Under the pieces are notes generated by a model. That model was given only the letters and a program-made list of their open reading frames with translations, searched no databases and was not told the origin of the DNA. From Blastococcus sp. KM273128 (GTDB taxonomy: Bacteria; Actinomycetota; Actinomycetes; Mycobacteriales; Geodermatophilaceae), in contig NZ_SSXA01000016.1 of NCBI RefSeq assembly GCF_021698975.1, positions 1-58,416 on the forward strand: 58,416 nt of DNA, in the 5' to 3' direction. Positions 7,785-15,550 of this stretch are shown piece after piece; positions within the stretch are counted from its first letter, which is position 1, and each line of letters starts with the position of its first letter. The position numbers and the translations under genes were made by a program.

Positions 7785-8165
7785 ATGGCAGTCATCCCTG
7801 ATCTGGCCTGGACCGCGCCCGCTCCCGGCCCCGGTCCCGGCGTCGTCGTCGACACCCGCCTGCACGTGCGGCGGCTCCGTGACGTGCCGCTGTTCCTCCG
7901 CACGTCCCTCGCCGTGCACCGGCAGGCCGTGCGGAGCCCCGGCGCCCGCTCGGTGCGCCTGCGCGCCCAGCCGTTGGCGCGCCGGTTCACGACCGTGTCG
8001 TGGTGGGACGACGCGGAGGCGGCGCGGGCGTTCGCCCACGCGGAGCCGCACCGCTCCGCCATGCGCTCCTGGCGGCCCCGCATGGACCAGGCGGACATCA
8101 CCTGGCGGCCGGGTGTCGCCGGCGTGGCGCCGGAACCGGCCGGTCCGGCAGCGACGACCCCCTAG
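7785..8165 (+). CDS. Small alpha/beta-barrel protein (DUF3291 or monooxygenase-like)
   Basis: A 126-residue protein without signal peptide or membrane segment. The central part (RFTTVSWWDDAEAARAFAHA followed by EPHRSAM, about 70-97) has the pattern of the dimeric alpha+beta barrel superfamily (antibiotic-biosynthesis monooxygenase, DUF3291). Members include small cofactor-free oxygenases and proteins of unknown function. It starts at ATG 7785 behind GGAAGGAGGGGAC and lies under the TetR operators. Its 3' end overlaps the convergent methyltransferase by 4 bp through a shared palindromic CTAG, so both stop codons use the same bases. Control by the same repressor as the dehalogenase hints at a related detoxification role, which is inference. 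Confidence 0.65.
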   Translation: MAVIPDLAWTAPAPGPGPGVVVDTRLHVRRLRDVPLFLRTSLAVHRQAVRSPGARSVRLRAQPLARRFTTVSWWDDAEAARAFAHAEPHRSAMRSWRPRMDQADITWRPGVAGVAPEPAGPAATTP

Positions 8166-8875
8166 GCCGTCCGGGCGACCAGCACCCGGAACAGGTTGTG
8201 CAGCCGGTAGCCGCCGTCGCCGGTGCGGTAGGGCGCCAGGTGCTCCAGCACGGCGTCCCGCAGGTCGTCGGGCTGGGTCCGGCGCGCCGCCGAGCGACCG
8301 ACCGGCGTGGCCAGGAGCGGCCCGATCAGCTCCGCGGCGTCCGCGTAGTCGAAGGGCACGACCACCTCGTCGAGCAGCTCGACCGCCAGCCCCGCCCGTT
8401 CCGCCATCGCGCGCAGCCGGGCCGGCTCGTTCACCGCGGGCCCCCGGCCGGGCCGACGGGTCGCCAGCGCCTCCTGCAGCACCCGCAGGTCGCACTCCCG
8501 GTCCCGGCCCCACACCGTCGCGGCGACGACGCCGCCGGCCCGCCCCGCCCGGTGCAGCACCGCGACCGGGTCGGACACGTGCCCGAGCAGCTGCACGGCG
8601 GTGACGACGTCGAACGGCCCGGGCGGCGGGTCCTGCGCATGCCGCACGAGGAACGTCCCGCCGGGGACGGCCGCGGCCGCCTGCGCGACGGCGTCCGGAT
8701 CGGTGTCCACGCCGGTCACCCGTGCACCGCGACCGGCCGCGCGCCGGGCCAGCCCACCCGCGCCGCAGCCCAGGTCGAGCAGCCGGGTGCCGGCCGTCAC
8801 CGCGGTGGCGTCGAGCACCGCCTCGTGCAGCACCGCGCCCCGGCCCTCCGCTCCCCCGCTCACCAGGCCGACCAT
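8162..8875 (-). CDS. Class I SAM-dependent methyltransferase
   Basis: A 237-residue methyltransferase with motif I RLLDLGCGAGGLARRAA (about 33-49), the acidic end of beta-2 in VTGVDTDPDAV, and post-motif II FDVVTAVQLLGHVSDP (about 90). No substrate-defining domain is visible. The ATG at 8875 was chosen because a further upstream GTG would place the start inside the regulatory dyad of the divergent MerR gene. The two genes share a 65-bp intergenic region, so the MerR regulator may also affect this gene. Such a pairing is seen around some resistance loci, but nothing here shows a ribosomal or antibiotic target. Confidence 0.85.
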   Translation of the reverse strand: MVGLVSGGAEGRGAVLHEAVLDATAVTAGTRLLDLGCGAGGLARRAAGRGARVTGVDTDPDAVAQAAAAVPGGTFLVRHAQDPPPGPFDVVTAVQLLGHVSDPVAVLHRAGRAGGVVAATVWGRDRECDLRVLQEALATRRPGRGPAVNEPARLRAMAERAGLAVELLDEVVVPFDYADAAELIGPLLATPVGRSAARRTQPDDLRDAVLEHLAPYRTGDGGYRLHNLFRVLVARTA

Positions 8876-8881
8876 AGAGGC

Positions 8882-8912
8882 TTGACGCTGACGCAACGTC
8901 AGGCTGTTGCCT
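8882..8912 (+). promoter_or_regulatory. MerR-type promoter with 19-bp spacer and central dyad
   Basis: A -35 box TTGACG (8882-8887) is followed by a 19-bp spacer (8888-8906) and a weak -10 TTGCCT (8907-8912). The spacer begins with a perfect dyad CTGACG-CAA-CGTCAG (8888-8902). Over-long spacers with a central dyad are diagnostic of MerR-family control, and the regulator gene starts 28 bp downstream, so this is probably an autoregulated promoter. Confidence 0.7.
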
Positions 8913-8940
8913 TCTCCTCGTCAGAGAAAGGAGGGACCCG

Positions 8941-9693
8941 ATGAACGTGGGTCAGGTGGCCGCGCTGGCCGGGGTCACGGTGCGCACGCTGCACCACTAC
9001 GACCGGATCGGCCTGCTGCGGCCGTCCGGGAGGACGTCGGCCGGCTACCGGCAGTACGCGCCGGCCGACCTCGACCGGCTGCACCGGGTGCTGCTCTACC
9101 GCGAGCTCGGGTTCCCCCTCGAGGAGGTCGCGGCCCTGCTGGACGACCCGTCCGCCGACCCCGCCGAGCACCTGCGCCGGCAGCACCGGCTGCTGCGGGA
9201 CCGGCTGGAGCGGACGTCGGCGATGGTCGCGGCCGTCGAGAAGGAGATGGAGGCACGGAACATGGGGATCGACCTGACACCGGAGGAGCGGTTCGAGGTG
9301 TTCGGCGACTGGCTGCCCGAGGAGTACGCCGCCGAAGCCGAGGAGAAGTGGGGCGACACCGAGGCCTGGGCGCAGTCCCAGCAGCGGACCCGCGCGATGA
9401 CCAAGGAGGACTGGCTGCGGGTCAAGGCGGAGTCCGACGACGTCGAGCGGCGCTTCGCCGAGGCGCTGGCCGCCGGTGCCGGGGCCGACTCGGAGCGGGC
9501 GATGGACCTCGCCGAGGAGCACCGGCAGCAGATCAGCCGGAACTTCTACGACTGCCCGCCCGAGATGCACGCCGGCCTGGGCCGGATGTACGTCGAGGAC
9601 GAGCGGTTCACCGCCTACTACGAGCGGATCGCGCCCGGCCTGGCGCAGTACGTGAGCACCGCCGTCCAGGCCAACGCTGCCCGCCAGGGCTGA
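8941..9693 (+). CDS. TipA-like MerR-family regulator with TipAS domain
   Basis: A 250-residue activator. Residues 1-70 form the MerR winged helix (VGQVAALAGVTVRTLHHYDR, then IGLLRPSGRTSAGYRQY). Residues 75-110 form the dimerisation helix, and residues 115-245 form a TipAS antibiotic-recognition domain (TPEERFEVFGDWLPEEY, EEHRQQISRNFYDC). In Streptomyces TipAL this domain traps thiopeptides such as thiostrepton and activates long-spacer promoters. SD: AAAGGAGGGACCCG before the ATG. Its own promoter has the expected 19-bp spacer and dyad. The ligand here is unknown. Confidence 0.93.
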   Translation: MNVGQVAALAGVTVRTLHHYDRIGLLRPSGRTSAGYRQYAPADLDRLHRVLLYRELGFPLEEVAALLDDPSADPAEHLRRQHRLLRDRLERTSAMVAAVEKEMEARNMGIDLTPEERFEVFGDWLPEEYAAEAEEKWGDTEAWAQSQQRTRAMTKEDWLRVKAESDDVERRFAEALAAGAGADSERAMDLAEEHRQQISRNFYDCPPEMHAGLGRMYVEDERFTAYYERIAPGLAQYVSTAVQANAARQG

Positions 9694-9715
9694 GCGTTCC
9701 CTCGTCGGGCGCGGG

Positions 9716-10693
9716 TCAGCCGCGGGTGACCAGCCCTTCGGCGACCAGCCAGTCCAGCGCGACGTCGGCGGGCTGCTCCCCGCCGACGTCGACGCGGCCG
9801 TTGAGCTGGATCATCACCTCGTCGGTGAGCCGCGGCGCGATCTGCGCGAACACGTCGGCGATCGCGGGGTTCTCCTCGAGGACGTCGGTCACCACCACCG
9901 GGGCGGCGTTGTAGGCGGGGAAGTACCCGCGGTCGTCCTCGAGCACGGTGAGGTCCAGCGCCGCGATGCGCCCGTCGGTCGTGAACACCTCCCCGAAGTT
10001 GCACGCCCCGTCGTCGGTCGCGGTGTAGACCGCGCCGGTGTCCAGGACGCGGACGTTCTCCCGGGGGACGCCCTGGGGGTCGCCGAGCGGGATGCCGTAC
10101 GCCTCGAGCATCGGCTCGAAGCCGTCACCGCGGGTGGCGAACTCCGACTCCACGCAGAACGTCCGCTGCTCCACGGGCAGCTCCGCGATGTCGGAGAGGC
10201 TGGCGACCCCGCCCAGCTCCGGCACCGCCTCCGAGCGGACGGCGAACGCGTAGGTGTTGTTCAGCGGCGCCGGCGGCAGCCAGGTCAGCCCGTTCGTCGC
10301 GTCGGCGTCGCGCACGGCCTCGTACTGCTCCTGCCGGTCGGGGATCCCCTCGGGCATGCCCAGGTAGTTCAGCCACCCCGTGCCGGTGTACTCCCACTGC
10401 ACCTCGACCTCGCCGTCGAGCATCGCGGCCCGGGCCGGGGCGGCGCCGGGGATGCCGCTGCGGTCGACGACGTCGAAGCCCGCCACCTGCAGCGCGATCA
10501 CGGCGATCTTGCCGAGGACCAGCGCCTCGGTGAAGTTCTTGGTGCCGACGACGACCTGCGCGCCCTCGTCCGCGACCGGCTCGATCGCGCCCGGCGCGGC
10601 CTCCGGGGTGAAGGTGTTGGCGCTCTGCAGGCCGCACCCGGCCACCAGGGCGGTGGACAGGAGGGCCGCGGCGGCGGCAGCGGGGGCGCGCAT
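9716..10693 (-). CDS. Glycine betaine/choline-type ABC transporter, substrate-binding lipoprotein
   Basis: A 325-residue lipoprotein with a lipobox (LVAGC, Cys20) and an OpuAC/ProX-type binding domain. VVVGTKNFTEALVLGKI near residue 47 and VEVQWEYTGTGWLNYLGMP near residue 100 are typical of the betaine, carnitine and choline binders of the OpuC/OsmF group. It is the last gene of a four-gene operon (permease, ATPase, permease, binding protein); its ATG overlaps the stop of the preceding permease (TGATG). Which compatible solute is bound cannot be settled by reading, because the aromatic cage residues were not aligned. Confidence 0.9.
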   Translation of the reverse strand: MRAPAAAAAALLSTALVAGCGLQSANTFTPEAAPGAIEPVADEGAQVVVGTKNFTEALVLGKIAVIALQVAGFDVVDRSGIPGAAPARAAMLDGEVEVQWEYTGTGWLNYLGMPEGIPDRQEQYEAVRDADATNGLTWLPPAPLNNTYAFAVRSEAVPELGGVASLSDIAELPVEQRTFCVESEFATRGDGFEPMLEAYGIPLGDPQGVPRENVRVLDTGAVYTATDDGACNFGEVFTTDGRIAALDLTVLEDDRGYFPAYNAAPVVVTDVLEENPAIADVFAQIAPRLTDEVMIQLNGRVDVGGEQPADVALDWLVAEGLVTRG

Positions 10694-11508
10694 CACAGCC
10701 CCTTCGGCCGGGCGACGTGCTCGACGAGCCTGCCCAGCCAGTCGACCGCCAGCGCCAGCAGCGCGACCAGCACCGCCCCGCTGATCAGCAGCGAGTCCAG
10801 CGAGAGGGTGATCCCGGTGTTGATGAGCACCCCGAGCCCGCCGCCGTCGATGAAGGTGGCCAGCGTGGCCGTCCCGACCAGCAGGACGAGGGCGGTGCGC
10901 ACGCCGGCGAGCAGCACGGGCACGGCGAGCGGGAGCTCCACCCGCAGCAGCACCGCCAGCGCGCTCATCCCCATGCCGCGGCCCGCCTCGACCAGGCGCG
11001 CGTCGACGCCCTCGATGCCGACCATGGTGTTGCGCAGCACCGGCAGCGCCGCGTAGACGACGAGCGCGACGACCGTCGTCCCGAAGCCGAACCCGAGCCA
11101 GGTGGCCAGCAGGACGAAGAGCCCGATGGCGGGCGCGGCCTGCCCGGTGTTGGCGATGCCGACCACCAGCGGGCTGAGCCGTCGCAGCGGGCGCCGGGTC
11201 AGCGCGATGCCGAGGGGGATCGCGATGAGCAGCACGATGACGGCGGCGACGGCGGTCAGGGCCAGGTGCTCGCGGATGCTGTCGCCGAGCACCGCCCAGC
11301 CGAGCTGCCGGGCCTCGGTGTCGCTGAGGTCGGCGGTCAGCCGCCACACCAGGAAGGCGACCACGCCGAGGACGACGAGCGCGGGCTGCAGCAGCAGTGC
11401 CCGCCAGCCTCCCCCACCCGCGGCGGAGGGGTCCGCGTGCCGGGCGGTCTCCTCGGCGGGCGCGGGCTCCGGCGCATCACCGGCGCGCACCTCGGGGGCG
11501 GCGGTCAT
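10693..11508 (-). CDS. Osmoprotectant ABC transporter permease (ProW/OpuB type)
   Basis: A 271-residue inner-membrane permease with about six helices after a hydrophilic N-terminal tail of some 35 residues. It shows the binding-protein-dependent transport motif (EAGRGMGMSALAVLLRVELP, about 168-187) that contacts the ATPase. VGIANTGQAAPAIGLFVLLA near residue 115 is typical of the betaine/choline permeases. The start overlaps the ATPase stop by ATGA, and the stop overlaps the start of the binding protein. Two different permeases in one operon imply a heterodimeric channel. Confidence 0.9.
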   Translation of the reverse strand: MTAAPEVRAGDAPEPAPAEETARHADPSAAGGGGWRALLLQPALVVLGVVAFLVWRLTADLSDTEARQLGWAVLGDSIREHLALTAVAAVIVLLIAIPLGIALTRRPLRRLSPLVVGIANTGQAAPAIGLFVLLATWLGFGFGTTVVALVVYAALPVLRNTMVGIEGVDARLVEAGRGMGMSALAVLLRVELPLAVPVLLAGVRTALVLLVGTATLATFIDGGGLGVLINTGITLSLDSLLISGAVLVALLALAVDWLGRLVEHVARPKGL

Positions 11509-12692
11509 CCCGCGGCCTCCGTGCGGGACCGCTGGATGGCGGCCATGACGGTCTCCACCGCCATCACCCCGGCGAGGCCGTCCCGCCGCCCGGTCACCAC
11601 GACGCCGCCCTGGCTGGCCGCGAGCATGGTGTCCAGCGCGTCGTTCAGGGTGGAGCGCAGCCCGACGACCGGGAGCCGCTCGTCCACCGTCTGCGGCACG
11701 GTGGCCGTCCGGGTGAGCTCGGCGACCGTCGGCCAGCTGATCGGCCGACCCCGGGCGTCCAGGACCACGACGAAGTCGTCGCCGGCGGCCCGCGCCGCGG
11801 CCACCGCCTCGGCCGACGGGGAGCCGGCGACCGCCGTCGTCACCTGGACGAGGTCGACGTCGCCGACCCGGGTGAGCGTGAGCTGCTTGAGGGTGGCGCC
11901 CGCGCCGACGAAGTCGGCGACGTAGTCCTCCGCCGGCTCGGCGAGGATCCGCTCCGGCGTGTCGTACTGGACCACCCGGGCGCCGACGTCGAAGACGACG
12001 ATCTTGTCGCCCAGCTTCACCGCCTCGTCGAAGTCGTGGGTGACGAAGACGATCGTCTTCCCCAGCTCCTCCTGGATCCGCAGCAGCTCGTCCTGCAGCC
12101 GCTGGCGGGTGATGGGGTCGACGGCACCGAACGGTTCGTCCATGAGGAGGATCGGCGGGTCAGCGGCGAGCGCGCGGGCCACGCCGACGCGCTGCTGCTG
12201 GCCACCGGAGAGCTCCCGCGGGTACCGGTCGCGGTAGACGGCCGGGTCCAGCCCCACCAGGTCCAGCAGCTCGTCGATGCGGGCCGCGGTGCGCTCCTTG
12301 TCCCACTTGAGCATGCGGGGGACCATCCCGACGTTCGTCCCGACGGTCATGTGCGGGAACAGCCCGCCCGCCTGGATGACGTAGCCGATCCGCCGGCGCA
12401 GCTGGTCGGCGTCCTGGTCGGTGACGTCCTCGTCGCCCAGGTGGATCCGCCCGCTGGTCGGTTCGATGAGCCGGTTGAGCATCTTCAGCAGGGTGGTCTT
12501 CCCGCAGCCGGACGGGCCGACGAACATCACCGTCTCGCCCGCGGCGATCTCCAGGGTGACGTCGTCGACGGCCGGCTGCTCCTGCCCCGGGTAGCGCTTG
12601 GTGACGCCGTCCAGGCGGATCGGCACACCGCTGATGTGCCGGTCCCCGGCGGCCACCGGTCCGGCCGAGGGTGCGGGTGCTGTCTCAGACAC
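11505..12692 (-). CDS. Osmoprotectant ABC transporter ATPase with C-terminal CBS-like region
   Basis: A 395-residue ATPase. Walker A GPSGCGKTT near residue 59, Q-loop IQAGGLFPHM, signature LSGGQQQRVGVARAL and Walker B ILLMDEPFGAVDP are all present, and PITRQRLQDELLRIQEELGK is typical of ProV/OpuCA. The C-terminal 130 residues (VVVLDARGRPISWPTVAEL, then GGVVVTGRRDGLAGVMAVET) look like a CBS pair, the ionic-strength or nucleotide sensor of OpuA-type systems. The GTG start at 12692 overlaps the upstream permease by 8 nt. Confidence 0.92.
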   Translation of the reverse strand: MSETAPAPSAGPVAAGDRHISGVPIRLDGVTKRYPGQEQPAVDDVTLEIAAGETVMFVGPSGCGKTTLLKMLNRLIEPTSGRIHLGDEDVTDQDADQLRRRIGYVIQAGGLFPHMTVGTNVGMVPRMLKWDKERTAARIDELLDLVGLDPAVYRDRYPRELSGGQQQRVGVARALAADPPILLMDEPFGAVDPITRQRLQDELLRIQEELGKTIVFVTHDFDEAVKLGDKIVVFDVGARVVQYDTPERILAEPAEDYVADFVGAGATLKQLTLTRVGDVDLVQVTTAVAGSPSAEAVAAARAAGDDFVVVLDARGRPISWPTVAELTRTATVPQTVDERLPVVGLRSTLNDALDTMLAASQGGVVVTGRRDGLAGVMAVETVMAAIQRSRTEAAG

Positions 12693-13326
12693 GGATCCCC
12701 CTGGGGGTGGTGAGCCGACCGGCCAGCACGAGCAGCAGGTCGAGGACGAGGGCGAGCAGGACGATCGCGGTGGTCCCGGTGAGCGCCGAGTTGAGGGCGT
12801 TGGCGCCGCCCAGCCGGGACAGCCCGGAGAAGATGAAGCCGCCGAGGCCGGGCCCGAGCACGTAGGCGGCGATGGCTGCGATACCCATGACCATCTGGGT
12901 GGAGACGCGGACCCCGGCGAGGATGACCGGCCAGGCCAGCGGCAGCTCCACCCGCAGCAGGGTGGCCATGCGGGTCATCCCGATGCCCCGCGCCGACTCG
13001 ACCGTGGCCCGGTCGACGCCGGCGAGGCCCACCACGGCGTTGCGCAGCACGGGCAGCGCGGCGTAGAAGGTCACGGCGAGCACCGCGGGGGTGATGCCGA
13101 ACCCGAACGGGGCCAGCAGGATCCCCAGCAGCGCGAAGGCGGGGATGGTCAGGCCCACCGCCGACATCCCGTTGGCCAGGGCCGTCGCCTTCGGGTTGCG
13201 GTACACCAGCACGGCCAGCGCGACGCCGATCAGCGAGCCGAGCAGGACGCACTGGACGACGAGGCTGACGTGCTGGACGGCCTGGAAGGCGATGAGGTCG
13301 GCACGCTCGGTCACGTACTCCCACAT
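12685..13326 (-). CDS. Osmoprotectant ABC transporter permease, first gene of the operon
   Basis: A compact 213-residue permease with five to six helices and the coupling motif ESARGIGMTRMATLLRVELP (about 115-134), the counterpart of the second permease. ATG 13326 is preceded by GAGAGGTGCGGCCC and is preferred to an upstream in-frame start at 13467, whose extra residues have no membrane or family character. It heads the operon that continues through the ATPase, second permease and binding protein. The promoter should lie in 13327-13594, shared with the divergent FUSC gene; no osmotic-stress element was recognised there. Confidence 0.9.
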   Translation of the reverse strand: MWEYVTERADLIAFQAVQHVSLVVQCVLLGSLIGVALAVLVYRNPKATALANGMSAVGLTIPAFALLGILLAPFGFGITPAVLAVTFYAALPVLRNAVVGLAGVDRATVESARGIGMTRMATLLRVELPLAWPVILAGVRVSTQMVMGIAAIAAYVLGPGLGGFIFSGLSRLGGANALNSALTGTTAIVLLALVLDLLLVLAGRLTTPRGIRV

Positions 13327-13594
13327 GGGCCGCACCTCTCCGGGCCCGCGGCGGGGCCATGTCCTCGTCGTCCGGCTCTGCGAGCCACCTCCCCGGGCAG
13401 GGTGGTCAGGCGGCCCTACCCTCCGGGCAGGCAGCGACCCACGACACGCGGTCGTCAACTCTTGCACAGCTCGCCGGGTCGGCGGACCCGACGACCATGA
13501 CGGTTGCGTGACATCGCGTGCGCCCGTCGCCGGGTGCGCGCAGCGTCCCCCACCCCGGGGACGGGACGCCGGGGGCGGAGCGCATCCTGGCGGG

Positions 13595-14683
13595 GTGGGA
13601 TGGGTGGTCGCGCGGCTGCAGCAGCCGTGGGTGCAGCGAGCGGTCCGGGCAGCGCTGGCAGCGGGCCTGTCGTGGCAGGTGGCGCTGCTGCTGCCCGGGA
13701 CCCTCTCCGACTACGCCTACTACGCCCCGCTCGGCGCGGTCATCGCGGTCAGCCCGACCGTGGCGGACTCCGCGTCGGCGGCGTGGCGCAGCCTGCTGGC
13801 GATCCTGCTCGGCTTCGCGCTCGCCGTCGCGGTCTACGAGCTCACCCGCGCGGTGCCCGACGCGCTGACCATCGCGCTGATCGTGCTGCTGGCGATCGTG
13901 GTCGAGCAGTGGCGGGCCCTGCGCGAGCAGGCGAGCTGGGTCAGCTTCGCCGCCGTCCTCATGCTCACGGTGGGTACGGCCGACCCGGCCGACTACGCGG
14001 TGCGCTACGCCGGGCTCACCTTCCTGGGCGCGGCGATCGGCGTCCTGGTGACCACCGTGCTCTTCCCGCCGCTGCAGCTCACCACGGCGGTCCAGCGCAT
14101 CCAGGCGGCCCGGTCCCTCGTCGCCGAGCACCTGGCGACGATGGCGGCGGCGCTGCGCAGCGGCCGGGTGCCGGCGCCCGACGAGTGGGACGCCCGCGGG
14201 ACGGAGCTCGACCGCGCCCTCGAGCGCATGCGGCACGCGGAACTGGTGGTCGAGCGCGCGCGACGGGCAAACCCGCGGGCGCGGAAGTGGCACGGGACCG
14301 CCGCGAGCATCCGGGAGCAGTCCCGGTCCCTGGACCGCGTCGCCGTCCTGATCGACGACCTCACCACCCTGGTCGTCGAGTTCGAGCCGCACCGCCGCAG
14401 CCTGGACCGCGTCGACGACGGGACCGGCTGGGTGCTGGCCGACGCCCTCGACGGTCTGGCCGCCGTCGTCCGCACCCCGTACCACGCCCCGGGGACCGGG
14501 CCGGATGCGCGCGACCGGGCCGTCGAGGAGGCGCTCGCCGCGGCCGGGCGGCTCACCGCACTGGTGCGCGACTCCGCCATCGGCGACGACCAGGGCTTCT
14601 TCGCCCTCGGGGCGGTGGCCGTCGGGCTCCGCCGCAGCCTGGCGACCCTCGGTGCCCACCACCAGCGGCAGGAGGTGGCCTGA
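13595..14683 (+). CDS. FUSC/aromatic-acid-exporter-family membrane protein
   Basis: A 362-residue protein. Residues 10-165 hold four to six hydrophobic helices with the FUSC pattern (DYAYYAPLGAVIAVSPTVAD near residue 40). Residues 170-350 form a cytoplasmic helical domain rich in Glu and Arg. Relatives include aromatic carboxylic acid exporters of the AaeB type and many uncharacterised actinobacterial proteins. Two GTG codons, 13595 and 13604, are possible starts; 13595 keeps a GGAG element at suitable distance. Position next to an osmolyte operon gives no functional clue. Efflux of organic anions is possible but unproven. Confidence 0.75.
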   Translation: MGWVVARLQQPWVQRAVRAALAAGLSWQVALLLPGTLSDYAYYAPLGAVIAVSPTVADSASAAWRSLLAILLGFALAVAVYELTRAVPDALTIALIVLLAIVVEQWRALREQASWVSFAAVLMLTVGTADPADYAVRYAGLTFLGAAIGVLVTTVLFPPLQLTTAVQRIQAARSLVAEHLATMAAALRSGRVPAPDEWDARGTELDRALERMRHAELVVERARRANPRARKWHGTAASIREQSRSLDRVAVLIDDLTTLVVEFEPHRRSLDRVDDGTGWVLADALDGLAAVVRTPYHAPGTGPDARDRAVEEALAAAGRLTALVRDSAIGDDQGFFALGAVAVGLRRSLATLGAHHQRQEVA

Positions 14684-14690
14684 GGAGGGG

Positions 14691-15485
14691 TCAGACGCGG
14701 ACGAGCAGCTCCCCGTGCAGCATGCCGAGCCAGCCGTCGTCCGCGGCTGCCCAGCGCAGCCACGCGTCCGCGATCCCCCGCAGCTCCTCCGGCGTCGCCA
14801 GGTCGTGGGCGACCGCCTGCTCGGCGAACGCCGACGCCGTCGCCCGCCCCGCCCACGAACGCCCCCACCACTCCCGCTCGGCCGGGGTGGCGAAGCACCA
14901 GGAGGACGTCGTCGCCGTGACGTCGCGCAGGCCCGCCGCGTGCGCCCACGACAGCAGCCGCCGCCCGGCGTCGGGCTCGGCCTCGTTGCGGCGCGCCACC
15001 TGCTGGTAGAGCGCCAGCCAGCGGTCGAGCCCCTCGTCCGCTGGGAACCAGGTGGTGGCCGCGTAGTCGACGTCGCGGACGGCGACCAGCCCGCCCGGCC
15101 GGCAGACCCGCGCCATCTCCCGCAGCGCGGCCACCGGGTCGGTGAGGTGCTGGAGCACCTGGTGGGCGTGGACCACGTCGAACGAGGCGTCCGGCAGGTC
15201 GAGGGCGTAGACGTCGCCCACGGCGAAGGTGACCGCGACCCCGGCCCGCTCGGCGGCGGCCCGCGCCTCGCCCAGCGGATCGGCCGAGACGTCCAGCCCC
15301 AGCACCCGGCCGGGGGCCACCCGCGCGGCCAGGTCGACGGTGATCGTGCCCGGCCCGCACCCGACGTCGAGCAGGTCGAGGCCGGGGCGCAGCGCGGGCA
15401 GGAGGTGGGCGGCGGAGTTCTCGGCGGTGCGCCACCGGTGCGACTGCAGGACCGGCTCGGCGTGCCCGTGCGTGTAGGTGTCCAC
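14691..15485 (-). CDS. Class I SAM-dependent methyltransferase (UbiE/BioC-like)
   Basis: A 264-residue enzyme with motif I LDLLDVGCGPGTITVDLA (about 36-53), motif II VLGLDVSADPLGEA, and FDVVHAHQVLQHLTDPVAAL with ARVCRPGGLVAVRDVDY around residues 105-145. This is a complete Methyltransf_11-type core followed by a helical C-terminal region. Close actinobacterial relatives are annotated only as methyltransferases. It starts with GTG at 15485, and a strong hairpin with an AT-rich loop lies just upstream. The gene is convergent with the FUSC gene (7-nt gap) and downstream of glpD on the same strand. Confidence 0.85.
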   Translation of the reverse strand: MDTYTHGHAEPVLQSHRWRTAENSAAHLLPALRPGLDLLDVGCGPGTITVDLAARVAPGRVLGLDVSADPLGEARAAAERAGVAVTFAVGDVYALDLPDASFDVVHAHQVLQHLTDPVAALREMARVCRPGGLVAVRDVDYAATTWFPADEGLDRWLALYQQVARRNEAEPDAGRRLLSWAHAAGLRDVTATTSSWCFATPAEREWWGRSWAGRATASAFAEQAVAHDLATPEELRGIADAWLRWAAADDGWLGMLHGELLVRV

Positions 15486-15500
15486 GGTGAGGTCCTACAC

Positions 15501-15548
15501 CCGCCGTCCCATCGAGCGATACGACCTTCTCATTTATTGGGACGGCGG
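15501..15548 (-). terminator. Hairpin between glpD and the methyltransferase
   Basis: Arms 15501-15511 and 15538-15548 pair perfectly over 11 bp (CCGCCGTCCCA with TGGGACGGCGG) around a 26-nt loop that is unusually AT-rich for this genome. It lies 3-50 bp after the glpD stop and 16 bp before the methyltransferase start. It could terminate glpD or act in the methyltransferase leader. Confidence 0.5.
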
Positions 15549-15550
15549 CA

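Noticed and set aside
13406..14662. Long minus-strand open frame opposite the FUSC gene
   Set aside because: Composition is Arg/Gly/His-rich without any fold pattern, as expected for antisense of a GC-rich gene; the plus-strand frame has clear membrane helices.
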